Part shown: in pieces, positions 1 to 9,423 of the stretch
How the letters are laid out: each line of letters begins with the position of its first letter
How positions within the stretch are numbered: the first letter of the stretch is position 1
Assembly (NCBI GenBank): GCA_029257745.1
Contig: JARIAS010000024.1
Span: 1-38,013 of the forward strand
Source of the DNA: Candidatus Cryptobacteroides sp.
Lineage (GTDB): Bacteria > Bacteroidota > Bacteroidia > Bacteroidales > UBA932
DNA: 38,013 bases
Reading direction: 5' to 3'
The notes under the pieces: generated by a model
The model's input: only the letters and a program-made list of their open reading frames with translations
Database searches by the model: none
Told to the model about the DNA's origin: nothing
Program-made: the position numbers and the translations under genes

Positions 1-1
1 G

Positions 2-1513
2 GGGTCTTCTTTAAAAGGGAAAGCTATGTTTGTGTGTAGTTCCAGAGATATAGCTTATTATTTTTATAAGCAAATTATAGCATTAAAACCTGAGTGGAAT
101 GAGCCTAAAGTAGCAGAAGATGGAGACGAATTAACAGATAAAGATAAAAGGGAAATTAAACCAATGGAACGAGTGAAAATGATAATGACTCGTAGTAAAG
201 ATGACCCTAAAGAGATGTATGATTTATTAGGTACTAAAGAATATCAAAAAGAATTAGACCGACAATTTAAAAATTATAAATCAAATTTTAAAATCGCCAT
301 AGTAGTGGATATGTGGCTTACAGGTTTTGATGTTCCCTCTTTGGATACCATTTATATTTATAAACATATTCAACAGCACAACCTTATTCAAGCTATATCA
401 CGTGTAAATCGTAAGTTTGAAGGAAAAGATAAAGGTTTGGTAGTCGATTATATAGGGATTAAAAAGCAAATGAATTTAGCTCTTAAAATGTATTCAAATG
501 GAGATAAAGAAAACTTTGAGGACATAGAAGAATCGTTAATTGTCGTTAGAAATCATTTGGATTTATTGGCTAATATTTTTCATAAATTTGATAGTTCTAA
601 ATATTTTTATGGTACACCATTGCAACAACTTAATACATTGAATTTAGCATCAGAATTTATTCAAAAGAATAAAGAAACAGAAGTAAGGTTTTTTGGTTTG
701 GTAAAACGATTAAAGGCAGCGTATGATATTTGTGCAGGTAGTGAACAATTGACTCAAGAAGAAAGAGATTATACTCATTTTTATTTAGCTATTCGTTCCA
801 TTTTGTTTAAACTAACCAAAGGCGATGCACCTGACACGGCACAGATGAATGCCAAGGTAAAAGAAATGATGAAAAATGCTTTGGAGAGTTATGATGTAGA
901 AGAAATATTTAAAATGGGAGAAGAAGAATCAAATGAACAAGATTTATTTGATAAAAAATATTTGGATAAAATCGAACAGATAAAGTTACCGAATACTAAA
1001 ATAAAACTTCTACAAAAATTACTGAAACAAGTCATTGGAAAAATGAGAAAGGTAAACAAAGTAAAAGGTGTGGATTTTACAAAAAAAATGGAAAATTTAG
1101 TGACCTTATACAATACCAGAGATGAGAATGATGTGTTTAGAAGTGAGGTATATGAAGATATGGTTACACAATTAACAGATTTGATAATGGAGGTTTATAA
1201 GGAGTATAAATCAGGAGATGAATTAGGAATTGATTTTGAAGAAAAAGCCTTTTATGATATTTTAAAAGCATTGTGTATAAAATATGATTTCACCTACCCA
1301 GAAGATAAACTTATTGCCCTATCAAAAGAAGTCAAAAAGATTGTAGAGAATCAAATGGAATTCCCAGATTGGAATAAGCGAGAGGATATAAAATCAGCTT
1401 TAAAAGTTAGTTTGATATTGCTTTTAGATGAATTTGCTTATCCACCAGTAGAAAGAGATGAGGTCTATCAAGAAATCTTTGAACAAGCAGAGAATTTTAA
1501 AAAGAATCAATAG
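2..1513 (+). CDS. hsdR: Type I restriction enzyme R subunit, C-terminal part (5' end outside window)
   Basis: The reading frame is open to the window edge, so the ATG at 26 is probably internal: the codons before it (positions 2-25) read GSSLKGKA, and GKAM-F/V-V-C is a usual helicase-core strand in HsdR. About 503 codons remain of a protein that is usually near 1000 residues. What is visible is the second RecA-like domain with motif V (TGFDVPSLDT) and motif VI (QAISRVNR), then a long helical C-terminal region of the DUF3387/HsdR C-terminal type. In type I systems HsdR is the ATP-driven translocase and nuclease that works with HsdM and HsdS. The PD-(D/E)xK nuclease and the Walker A/B motifs would lie to the left, outside the window. 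No hsdM or hsdS lies on this side. The C-terminus looks complete. What follows it is gene remnant, consistent with an accessory locus. Confidence 0.9.
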   Translation, partial: GSSLKGKAMFVCSSRDIAYYFYKQIIALKPEWNEPKVAEDGDELTDKDKREIKPMERVKMIMTRSKDDPKEMYDLLGTKEYQKELDRQFKNYKSNFKIAIVVDMWLTGFDVPSLDTIYIYKHIQQHNLIQAISRVNRKFEGKDKGLVVDYIGIKKQMNLALKMYSNGDKENFEDIEESLIVVRNHLDLLANIFHKFDSSKYFYGTPLQQLNTLNLASEFIQKNKETEVRFFGLVKRLKAAYDICAGSEQLTQEERDYTHFYLAIRSILFKLTKGDAPDTAQMNAKVKEMMKNALESYDVEEIFKMGEEESNEQDLFDKKYLDKIEQIKLPNTKIKLLQKLLKQVIGKMRKVNKVKGVDFTKKMENLVTLYNTRDENDVFRSEVYEDMVTQLTDLIMEVYKEYKSGDELGIDFEEKAFYDILKALCIKYDFTYPEDKLIALSKEVKKIVENQMEFPDWNKREDIKSALKVSLILLLDEFAYPPVERDEVYQEIFEQAENFKKNQ

Positions 1514-1616
1514 TAAATTAGTTTCTCATAATAAATATGGAACCGTTTCAATTTTGAGGTGTTTTTTTGTATTTATTAATAATGCAGGTCAAGATTCTTG
1601 AATTTCTCTCTTGCTT

Positions 1617-2015
1617 TCATTATTTTAGAAAGTTTCCCGCCTTATCTTCTTCCTTCTTGGCTTTGGCTATTACTTTCTTGTCCTTCTCGTCATACATTGG
1701 GCTAGAATTCGGGTTGTTTTTGAAAAAGTTCTTGTTTTGTTCCTCCAAAGGACTCTGATATTACTCTTTTATGTCTGGAGTTGAGTTCGCTTGATGTAAC
1801 AAATTTATTTCCAATATTTGGGCTGTCTACATTCTATTTTCCTCTGTTATATTCTTTTTAGATGGATTAGCTTTCTTGGTTATTCCTGTTATCATTTTGT
1901 CTAAGTTTTCCTCTTTAATGTTTTTCAAGAGTGGAAATTCATGTGGATTTTGTTCTATCAATTTAACATAATTATTTTTTATTACATGTAAGCTTTTTCT
2001 TATGTCTAAGCTATT
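1617..2015 (-). pseudogene. Decayed minus-strand coding remnant with in-frame stops
   Basis: One minus-strand frame stays open for about 133 codons apart from two internal stops (TAG at 1827-1829 and TAA at 1761-1763), and ends in a double stop (1617-1622). The three open pieces are 62, 21 and 46 codons. The composition is protein-like: Lys/Glu/Asn-rich and hydrophilic, with stretches such as IEQNPHEFPLLKNIKEEN and KKVIAKAKKEEDKAGNF. In sequence this AT-rich, about ten stops would be expected by chance over this length. There is no ATG at the 5' end; stops at 2016-2021 close the frame, so the remnant is also truncated. I do not recognise the family. A Lys-rich C-terminus from a mobilisable-element protein is possible but unproven. 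It lies just after hsdR on the opposite strand. Confidence 0.4.
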
Positions 2016-2018
2016 TTA

Positions 2019-2518
2019 TTATTTATCTTGATAATTTATATACTAACTTGTAATGAAAGGATATACTTTTGCATTGCAAAAACAAAATAAAAACATTACA
2101 AAATAGGTGATGTCATTCTTTATTTTTTTTCATTGTGAATAAATTTTAATTTTTGGTGAAAAATTAATTTATAAAGCTTTGTAGATAAGTTATATATGTA
2201 GATTTAAGTTGAGAAAGCGATAAGATTAAAGATGAATTTAAGGATTAAAATTACACCATATTTGTGCCATGAAAACTTAACAAATACTGTTAATCAGTGT
2301 AGCTATATTTATAGTAGAAAAAAAGTCTTTTACTACTTTTAAATATGAAAAATAAGGACCATCTTCCAGATGCAGGTAGATTTTATTAACTTTGGCACAT
2401 TCTTGACTACTTAAAGCTATATGATAATTAATTCTATCTTTTAGAGTCTATTATAAAAACATTGTGTTGTAGGTATAGTTGTTTAAGTTTTTTGTTGAAA
2501 AGATTAATTTACTTACAT
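2019..2518. other. Gene-free spacer between the hsdR remnant region and the DUF4091 gene
   Basis: I see no supportable gene in these 500 bases. A 36-codon ATG frame at 2232-2342 has no recognisable content. An imperfect hairpin (AGTAG at 2313-2317 with CTACT at 2333-2337, continued by A/T pairs and followed by a short T run) could be a weak terminator. A TACTTTTG element at 2064-2071 matches the -7 consensus but has no obvious gene to serve. The better promoter candidate, at 2387-2394, is listed separately. Confidence 0.5.
2387..2394 (+). promoter_or_regulatory. Bacteroidota -7 element (TAACTTTG) upstream of the DUF4091 gene
   Basis: TAACTTTG is a perfect TAnnTTTG. It would start transcription near 2400, leaving a leader of about 120 nt before the ATG at 2519. 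No clear TTTG is seen at the -33 position. Confidence 0.4.
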
Positions 2519-4324
2519 ATGAATAAAAAAATATATTTTCTGATTCTTTTTTTTGCGTCTTTAACTTTTTGCCTTAAGGCTCAAAGGGCACAGACTCATT
2601 CCGGACGTTATACAGGGCAAGATGCATTCCCTTTAGAGACCTATATTGAGCTAGAAAACCCTACAAAACCTAATCTTGCAGAATGGCAAAAAATAGGTAA
2701 TATTATATACTCGTGGGGAAAATCTAATGTTAGGTACAAAAAAGAAGAGCCTTTTAGTGGGAAAATTCAGAAAAAACTTAATTTAACGGCATGGAAGGGT
2801 GAAAAAGTAAATGCTCAATTAGTTATATCTACTAATGTTGATATATCTAAATTAAATTTTGAAGTCAGTGATTTGAGACATAGCAGGGGGAAGTATACAA
2901 TTAATAAAGACAATATATCAAGAGCTTTTGTTCGTTATGTTATGACTGATGAGTTGAATAAAGGCGGTAGAGGTGCGTGTGGGGCAAGACCTGATTTAAG
3001 TAAGTATGATTCCTCTTTGGTCGCTGACCCAATAGACGATATAAGTCAATATCTTAAAGTTGATAAACATACAAGTCAAGCATTGTGGTTATCGGTGAAA
3101 GTGCCACAGGATGCTGTAAGTGGTAATTATAGGGCAGAGATTATAGTGAAAGATGGGCAGTCTTGTATTGGGCGATTGAAACTTAAACTTAAGGTTCTAG
3201 ATCATGTTTTGCCAAGCCCGGAAGAGTGGACTTTTCATTTGGATTTATGGCAAAACCCTTTTGCAATAGCTCGTTATCATAAGCTTGAACTTTGGAGTGA
3301 TGAGCATTTTCTTGCGATGAAACCATATATGGAAATGTATAAAAATGCAGGAGGAAAGGTTATTACCACATCTATTATGCACAAGCCTTGGAATGGGCAA
3401 ACTTATGATCCATTTTTATCTATGGTAAAATGGATTAAGAAAAAAGATAGCACATGGGTCTTCGATTATACAATATTTGATAAATGGGTTCAATTTATGA
3501 TGGACTTAGGGATAAAAAAGGAGATAAATTGTTATTCTATGGTCCCTTGGAAATTGTCATTTCAGTATTTTGATGAGCAGAGTAATAGCTATAAGGAGAT
3601 AAAAACAAAGCCTTCCGAAAAAGCATATCAAGAAGTTTGGGGTGCAATGCTTAAGTCTTTTGCAAAACATCTAAAAGAGAAAAAGTGGTTCGAAATAACT
3701 AATATAGCTATGGATGAAAGGCCAAAAGAAGTAATGCTTCAGACTTTTAAGATTATAAAAAGAGCTGATCCTGATTTTAAGGTTTCATTAGCAGGCGCTT
3801 TACATCCTGAGTTATCTGATGAATTGCAAGATTATTGCGTAGCATTAAGGATGAAATATAGCGATGAACTTAAGGCTCTGAGAAAAAGTGAAGGAAAGGT
3901 TACAACATTTTATACCTCTTGTGAGGAGCCTTTTCCTAACACCTTTACATTCTCTTCACCTGCAGAAAGTGAGTGGTTGGCATGGTATGCTGCAAAAGAG
4001 GGCTTGGATGGCTATTTGCGTTGGGCTTATAATAGCTGGGTGATAGAGCCTTTATTGGATAGCCGCTTTTATACATGGGCGGCAGGCGATTGCTTCCTTG
4101 TGTATCCAGGTCCTCGTAGTTCTTTGCGTTTTGAGAATCTTGTAGCAGGTATTCAGGCTTATGAAAAGATAAGAATATTAAGAGATGAGTTTAAGAAACA
4201 AAATAATACAGAGGCATTAGATAAGATAAATAAGATTTTAGAACTATTTGATGAGCATAAGTTGGCATCAACTCCAGCTAGTGAATTTGTAGATAGGGCA
4301 AATAAAGAATTGAATAAGTTTTAA
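2519..4324 (+). CDS. Secreted DUF4091 / glycoside-hydrolase-like protein
   Basis: I choose the ATG at 2519 because it begins a typical signal peptide (MNKKIYF, then a hydrophobic stretch ending in LKAQ, about residues 1-22). The frame is open upstream to 2462, but that extension is not signal-like. The mature protein of about 580 residues has an N-terminal beta-rich region, a central region with W/Y-rich TIM-barrel-like segments and a MDERP motif (residues 398-402), and a C-terminal DUF4091 domain with GYLRWAYNSW (about 498-507) and VYPGPRSS (about 528-535). DUF4091 proteins are predicted glycoside hydrolases of Bacteroidota and other bacteria. The conserved Asp-Glu of MDERP is a plausible acid pair, but substrate and catalysis are unknown. 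There is no SusC/SusD partner nearby, so this is not a classical polysaccharide utilisation locus. It appears to be a single-gene unit. Confidence 0.85.
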   Translation: MNKKIYFLILFFASLTFCLKAQRAQTHSGRYTGQDAFPLETYIELENPTKPNLAEWQKIGNIIYSWGKSNVRYKKEEPFSGKIQKKLNLTAWKGEKVNAQLVISTNVDISKLNFEVSDLRHSRGKYTINKDNISRAFVRYVMTDELNKGGRGACGARPDLSKYDSSLVADPIDDISQYLKVDKHTSQALWLSVKVPQDAVSGNYRAEIIVKDGQSCIGRLKLKLKVLDHVLPSPEEWTFHLDLWQNPFAIARYHKLELWSDEHFLAMKPYMEMYKNAGGKVITTSIMHKPWNGQTYDPFLSMVKWIKKKDSTWVFDYTIFDKWVQFMMDLGIKKEINCYSMVPWKLSFQYFDEQSNSYKEIKTKPSEKAYQEVWGAMLKSFAKHLKEKKWFEITNIAMDERPKEVMLQTFKIIKRADPDFKVSLAGALHPELSDELQDYCVALRMKYSDELKALRKSEGKVTTFYTSCEEPFPNTFTFSSPAESEWLAWYAAKEGLDGYLRWAYNSWVIEPLLDSRFYTWAAGDCFLVYPGPRSSLRFENLVAGIQAYEKIRILRDEFKKQNNTEALDKINKILELFDEHKLASTPASEFVDRANKELNKF

Positions 4325-4404
4325 TACATAATATTTATAAGTAGAAAATCTTATTTTATCTGTTGTAATTTGCAATTGAATATTTATACTTACTACCGTG
4401 CACA

Positions 4405-4436
4405 ATTGTATAAATGCAGATTTTTTATTAGTTTTG
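4405..4436 (+). promoter_or_regulatory. gyrA promoter: -33 ATTG and -7 TAGTTTTG
   Basis: The -33 motif ATTG at 4405-4408 and the -7 motif TAGTTTTG at 4429-4436 are separated by 20 nt, the usual Bacteroidota spacing. Transcription would begin near 4443, about 50 nt before the gyrA ATG. Confidence 0.6.
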
Positions 4437-4495
4437 TAAACTATTATTATGCTTTTTAGGCTTTTGCTATTTTGCATATGTAAATAAAGTTTTAT

Positions 4496-7039
4496 ATGGA
4501 TATCGAAGAGAAAAATACTGAAGAAGTTAAAAAAGGTATTATTGAGCAGGTAAGTATAGATGAGGAAATGCGTAGTGCCTACATTGATTATTCAATGTCG
4601 GTAATAGTTTCCAGGGCTTTGCCTGATGCTAGAGATGGTCTTAAACCTGTACAACGTAGGGTCTTATATGGTATGGATCAACTTAACCTGTCTTATTCTG
4701 GACAAACAAAAAAGTCTGCTAGAATTGTCGGAGAGGTATTAGGTAAATTCCACCCACATGGAGATTCAAGTGTTTATGATGCAATGTCAAGGTTGGCTCA
4801 AAGTTGGAATCAAAGGTATCCATTAGTTTGGGGACAGGGTAACTTTGGTTCTATGGATGGTGACCCTGTTGCAGCTATGCGTTATACTGAAGCTAAACTG
4901 GCTAAGTTGTCATCAGATGTTCTAGGCGATTTGGATAAAAATACTGTCGATTTTCAAGCCAATTTTGATGAGACATTAGAAGAGCCTACTGTATTACCTA
5001 CAAAGGCACCATTGTTATTGTTAAATGGAGCATCTGGTATCGCTGTGGGTATGGCTACAAATATGGCTCCACACAATCTAGGAGAATGTTGTGATGCAAT
5101 ATGTGCTTATATAGATAATACAGATATAAGCACTGACGAATTGATGGAGCATATTAAGGGACCTGATTTTCCTACCGGTGGAATTATTCAAGGTATACAA
5201 GGTATTAAAGATGCTTATGAGACAGGTAGGGGAAAGGTTATTGTTAGGGCTAAGACAGATATAGAGGTAGCAGATAACGGACGAGAGACTATCGTGGTGA
5301 CAGAGGTGCCTTATATGGTGAATAAGAAGGAGATGATTGAGCGAATAGCTCAAATGGTGGAAGATAAGAAGATAGAAGGCATTACCTATATAAATGATGA
5401 AACTTCAAGGGAAGGTATACGTGTAGTAATTAGGGTTAAACAAGGTTCAAATTCTAATGTTGTGCTTAATACCTTATTTAAGTATACTTCATTACAATCA
5501 AGTTTTGCAATAAATAATGTTGCCTTAGTAAAGGGCAGACCAATGACAATGAGTCTTAAGGATATGATCTCATCCTTTGTTGATTTCAGACACGAAGTTA
5601 TTATTCGTAGGACTCAGTTTGAATTGGACAAGGCACAGAAGAGAGCTCATATCTTGGAAGGCTTGCTTAAGGCTTTGGATTTTATAGATGAGATTATTCG
5701 TATAATAAGGGCTTCAAAGACAGTTGATGAGGCTAAGAGTCAATTGATTGCCAGATTTGAGTTTTCAGAGATACAGGCTTCTGCAATAGTCGAGATGCGT
5801 TTGCGTCAATTGACTGGTCTTGAGAAAGATAAGTTACAAGCAGAGTTTGATGAATTGACTAGATTTATTGAATATTGTCAAAATGTATTGGCAAATAGGG
5901 ATTTACAAATGTCTATAATAAAAGACGAGTTAATCTCTATGAAGGAAAAATACTCAGATGAGCGTAGAACAGTTATAGTTCCTTCTGCTGATGAGTTTAA
6001 TCCAGAGGATTTTTATGCAGATGATGATGTCGTTATTACAATATCTCATTTGGGATACATTAAGAGAACTCCTTTGACAGAATATAAGACTCAGAATAGA
6101 GGTGGTGTCGGAATGAAGGGCGGAACAACTAGGGATGAAGACTTTATAGATCATATATATGTGGCTAATATGCATAGTACAATGTTATTCTTTACCAAGG
6201 AGGGACGTTGTTATTGGCTTAAAGTATATGAGATTCCAGAGGGTTCACGTGCATCTAAAGGAAGGGCAATACAAAATATATTAAGCATACCTGACGATAA
6301 GATACTTGCTTATATCAATGTAAAAACTTTAAATGATAAGGAATATATTGATAATAATTATATAGTACTTGTAACAAAGCAAGGTATTATTAAAAAGACT
6401 AGTCTGGAGGCGTATTCAAGACCTAGAGTTGGTGGAGTGAATGCCGTAACAATACGTGAAGGAGATGAGTTATTGGATGTAGTAATGACCTCTGGTGAGG
6501 ATCAAGTATTGATAGCAGCAAAGAATGGTAGATGTGTAAGGTTTGAGGAAAATGATGTAAGACCAATGGGAAGAACTGCAAGTGGTGTTAAAGGTATTAA
6601 TCTTGATGATGACGATGAGGTAGTAGCAGCTATATCATATTCACCAAAAGCAGAAGATGCTGCAAATCATAGTGTTTTGGTAGTCAGTGAAAATGGCTAT
6701 GGAAAGAGGACTGACTTTGATGAATATCGTATAACTAGCAGGGGTAGTAAGGGAGTCAAGACTTTAAATATAACAGATAAGACAGGAAAGGTTGTCGCAT
6801 TGAAGAATGTTACAGATGCTGATGATCTTATGATTATCAATCGTTCTGGACTTACTATCAGAATGTCTGTTGAGGATATACGTATAGCAGGTAGAGCAAC
6901 TCAAGGAGTAAGACTTATTAATATAAAAGAAGGTGATGCTATTGCTGCCGTATCAGTAGTATCTAGTTCAGATGATAATGAATCAGAAGAGTCTCAAAAT
7001 CCTATGGATAATAATACGGTAGAAGAAATAGTAGAATAA
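4496..7039 (+). CDS. gyrA: DNA gyrase subunit A
   Basis: GyrA is the breakage-reunion subunit of gyrase, which introduces negative supercoils as an A2B2 complex. At 847 residues the length is normal. The winged-helix/tower core starts with [18 protein letters not shown]. The quinolone-resistance region reads [11 protein letters not shown], with Ser91 and Asp95 equivalent to E. coli Ser83 and Asp87, so the usual resistance substitutions are absent. The catalytic tyrosine is Tyr130 in AAMRYTE. The C-terminal third is the beta-pinwheel with repeated blades; its GyrA-box reads QNRGGVG rather than the textbook QRRGGKG, so basic residues at two positions are missing. The C-terminal tail is acidic and Ser/Asn-rich. 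The next gene starts 20 nt downstream, so the two are probably co-transcribed. Confidence 0.98.
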   Translation: MDIEEKNTEEVKKGIIEQVSIDEEMRSAYIDYSMSVIVSRALPDARDGLKPVQRRVLYGMDQLNLSYSGQTKKSARIVGEVLGKFHPHGDSSVYDAMSRLAQSWNQRYPLVWGQGNFGSMDGDPVAAMRYTEAKLAKLSSDVLGDLDKNTVDFQANFDETLEEPTVLPTKAPLLLLNGASGIAVGMATNMAPHNLGECCDAICAYIDNTDISTDELMEHIKGPDFPTGGIIQGIQGIKDAYETGRGKVIVRAKTDIEVADNGRETIVVTEVPYMVNKKEMIERIAQMVEDKKIEGITYINDETSREGIRVVIRVKQGSNSNVVLNTLFKYTSLQSSFAINNVALVKGRPMTMSLKDMISSFVDFRHEVIIRRTQFELDKAQKRAHILEGLLKALDFIDEIIRIIRASKTVDEAKSQLIARFEFSEIQASAIVEMRLRQLTGLEKDKLQAEFDELTRFIEYCQNVLANRDLQMSIIKDELISMKEKYSDERRTVIVPSADEFNPEDFYADDDVVITISHLGYIKRTPLTEYKTQNRGGVGMKGGTTRDEDFIDHIYVANMHSTMLFFTKEGRCYWLKVYEIPEGSRASKGRAIQNILSIPDDKILAYINVKTLNDKEYIDNNYIVLVTKQGIIKKTSLEAYSRPRVGGVNAVTIREGDELLDVVMTSGEDQVLIAAKNGRCVRFEENDVRPMGRTASGVKGINLDDDDEVVAAISYSPKAEDAANHSVLVVSENGYGKRTDFDEYRITSRGSKGVKTLNITDKTGKVVALKNVTDADDLMIINRSGLTIRMSVEDIRIAGRATQGVRLINIKEGDAIAAVSVVSSSDDNESEESQNPMDNNTVEEIVE

Positions 7040-7059
7040 TAACATTAAACTAAAATATT

Positions 7060-8373
7060 ATGAAGAAAATTTTATTTTCGTGCTTTGTCTTGTTAGCTAG
7101 TTTCTCATTTGCTAATGCTCAACAGGTAAAAGATGCAAATGAAAATCTTGCATCTGCAATCAAAAATAGTGAGAATCCTAAAAAGGCTCAAAAAGCATCT
7201 ACATGGATGGATTTAGGAAAGGCTTATATTGATGTACATGATGCGTATTTAGATAAGATTACTGTCGGTATGAATTTACAGACTTTGGCATTGATATTAA
7301 AGGATAAGCAAGTCTTGGCTCAAGGACAGGAAGAAATCAATGGTAATGTGTATAATTATATGACATATCAATATAAGACACTGTATTTTAATAATAATGG
7401 TGCCTTGGTAGCTGTTAGGTTGAAAAATGATCAGGACGTTTTACAAAAAGCTGCTGAAGCTTATTTTAAGGCTTATGATATAGACAAAAATGCCAAGCAT
7501 TCTTTCTTTTCTCCATCAAAAACAAAGGATATAGCCAAGGCTTTAGAAGCTTTGTCTAAAACATTTAATAACGATGCTTATAATTATTATCAATTGGCTG
7601 ATTATAAGAAATCTGGTATTGCATTCGAGTGGGCTAATAAGGTAATAGATCGTGAACCAGTAAACAAGATTGATACAAGTGCGATTTATAATGTTGCCTT
7701 CCTTGCAACAAGTGTGAAGGATAATGAGAGAGCAAAGGCATTCTTAAAGAGATGTTATGAATTAGGTTATTACTCTAAGGATGGAGAGATTTTCCCTAAG
7801 CTTGCTGAAGTTGATCCTGATAATGCAAAACAATATTTGGAGGAAGGTTTTACTAAGTTCCCTCAAAGTCAGGCAATATTGATAGGGCTTATAAATTACT
7901 ATATTACAAAGTCTGAAAGTACAGACAGGCTTTTTGAATTGCTAGACCAAGCAAAAAAGAACGAGCCTAATAATGCTTCTTTATATTATGTGGAAGGTAA
8001 TATTCATGCTAAATTAGGTCAGGTAGAGAAGGCAATTGCTGCTTATGATGCTTGTGCAAAGATTAATCCTGAATATGAGTATGGTTATATAGGAAAGGGT
8101 GTATTGTTCTATAATAAGGCTTTAGAGTTACAGGATAAAGCTCAGAATGAGATGGACGATGCTAAATATAGGCAATTGAATGAGGAGTTTGAAAAGGTGC
8201 TTATGACTGCAGTTGAACCATTTGAAAAGGCTTTTAATGTAGCAAAGGATATAGAGGTAAAGAAGAATATAGCTCAATATTTGAAAAATATATATTTCCG
8301 TTTTAGAGATCAAGAAGCATCTTATATGGAGAAGTATAAGATGTATGATGAGTTCGAGAAGAATGGTAAATAA
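7060..8373 (+). CDS. Secreted tetratricopeptide-repeat protein
   Basis: The N-terminus is a clear signal peptide (MKKILFS, hydrophobic core, cleavage expected after FANA). The remaining roughly 417 residues are mostly helical and contain TPR-type units. The clearest are near residues 210-330, for example the unit with NNASLYYVEGNIHAKLGQVEKAIAAYDAC followed by INPEYEYGYIGKG. TPR proteins are scaffolds, so this is probably a periplasmic or outer-membrane-associated assembly factor; no enzyme domain is visible. It follows gyrA by 20 nt and ends just before a strong terminator. A TPR protein directly after gyrA is, from memory, an arrangement found in other Bacteroidales. Confidence 0.85.
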   Translation: MKKILFSCFVLLASFSFANAQQVKDANENLASAIKNSENPKKAQKASTWMDLGKAYIDVHDAYLDKITVGMNLQTLALILKDKQVLAQGQEEINGNVYNYMTYQYKTLYFNNNGALVAVRLKNDQDVLQKAAEAYFKAYDIDKNAKHSFFSPSKTKDIAKALEALSKTFNNDAYNYYQLADYKKSGIAFEWANKVIDREPVNKIDTSAIYNVAFLATSVKDNERAKAFLKRCYELGYYSKDGEIFPKLAEVDPDNAKQYLEEGFTKFPQSQAILIGLINYYITKSESTDRLFELLDQAKKNEPNNASLYYVEGNIHAKLGQVEKAIAAYDACAKINPEYEYGYIGKGVLFYNKALELQDKAQNEMDDAKYRQLNEEFEKVLMTAVEPFEKAFNVAKDIEVKKNIAQYLKNIYFRFRDQEASYMEKYKMYDEFEKNGK

Positions 8374-8390
8374 TAGAGGCTTTTATAAGT

Positions 8391-8428
8391 AAAAGATGGT
8401 GTAGTAAATTGCTACACCATCTTTTTTA
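8391..8428. terminator. Bidirectional rho-independent terminator
   Basis: The 11-bp stem AGATGGTGTAG (8394-8404) pairs with CTACACCATCT (8412-8422) around a 7-nt loop. It has A residues on the left and a T run on the right, so it can end both the gyrA-TPR transcript from the left and the phoH transcript from the right. Confidence 0.9.
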
Positions 8429-8472
8429 TAATATATAAATATACTCTTGACTATGTGTTATCTTGTATAAAT

Positions 8473-9417
8473 TTACTTATCGTCATTTTCATCAAAGGCT
8501 TTTACTATTTTGCTTACAAGATGATGTCTGACAATATCTTTATTTTGGAAGAAAATGGCTTGAACTCCTTTGATGTTTTTAAGTAGATTTACTCCTTTTA
8601 TTAGACCTGAGTCTTCTTTGTTGGCTAAATCTATTTGGCTAGCGTCACCAGTTACAATAAATTTTGCATTTTGTCCCATTCTTGTTAAAAACATTTTTAA
8701 CTGGCCTAAATTAGTATTTTGAGCTTCATCTAGTATGACGCAGGCCTTGTCTAAGGTTCTACCTCTCATATATGCTAGTGGTGCTATCTGTATTGTTCCA
8801 TCAGATATAAACTCTTGCAGTCTTTTTGCTGGTATCATATCACCTAAGGCGTCGTATAAAGGTTGCAAATAAGGGTCAAGTTTATCTTTTAGATCTCCCG
8901 GTAGGAAGCCCAATCTTTCACCTGCCTCTACTGCAGGCCTAGTAAGTATAATCTTCTTTATCTCCTTGTTTTTCAATGCCCTGACAGCAAGTGCAATAGC
9001 TATATATGTTTTACCCGTACCAGCTGGGCCAATGGCAAAAATCAGGTCGTTATGAAAATATGCTTTGACAAGGGACTGCTGTGTAGCATTTCTTGCTCTA
9101 ATAGCTTTACCATCAGTCGAATGTACTATGATAGCATCTCCATTGAGTAGAAATTTTTCAGAGTTTTCTTCTCCATTAAATATATCCTCAATATCGTATA
9201 TGCTAAGGTTACTTTTTTCTTTTGATTTTTGCATAAGCTCGGCAAGTCTTAGGCTAAATTCGTCTACTTGACTTTGACTGCCATCTATATTAATTATATT
9301 CCCTCTGCTTACTACTTTTAATTTAGGAAAGTAACTGCAAAATTCTGTAAAGATTTTATTTCCTGCCCCAAATAATTCTATGGGATTAATATCTTCTAGC
9401 TCAAAACTTTTTTTCAT
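8473..9417 (-). CDS. phoH: PhoH-like ATPase
   Basis: This is a 314-residue PhoH family protein of normal length. The N-terminal region (about 1-110) has the small KH-like domain usual in PhoH. The ATPase domain has Walker A GPAGTGKT (130-137), Walker B VILDEAQNT (227-235) and the sensor-like TGDASQID (256-263). PhoH proteins are cytoplasmic NTPases related to superfamily 1 helicases and are implicated in RNA metabolism; the exact role is not settled. It starts 6 nt after the DUF389 gene, so the two form an operon. The ATG at 9417 is the natural start. Confidence 0.93.
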   Translation of the reverse strand: MKKSFELEDINPIELFGAGNKIFTEFCSYFPKLKVVSRGNIINIDGSQSQVDEFSLRLAELMQKSKEKSNLSIYDIEDIFNGEENSEKFLLNGDAIIVHSTDGKAIRARNATQQSLVKAYFHNDLIFAIGPAGTGKTYIAIALAVRALKNKEIKKIILTRPAVEAGERLGFLPGDLKDKLDPYLQPLYDALGDMIPAKRLQEFISDGTIQIAPLAYMRGRTLDKACVILDEAQNTNLGQLKMFLTRMGQNAKFIVTGDASQIDLANKEDSGLIKGVNLLKNIKGVQAIFFQNKDIVRHHLVSKIVKAFDENDDK

Positions 9418-9423
9418 ATTAAA

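Noticed and set aside
1567..1758. 63-codon plus-strand frame with hydrophobic Phe/Leu/Ser-rich translation
   Set aside because: It is the complement of the Lys/Glu-rich minus-strand remnant, which explains its composition; no family resemblance.
2232..2342. 36-codon ATG frame in the spacer before the DUF4091 gene
   Set aside because: Too short, no recognisable motif, no promoter or neighbour that supports it.
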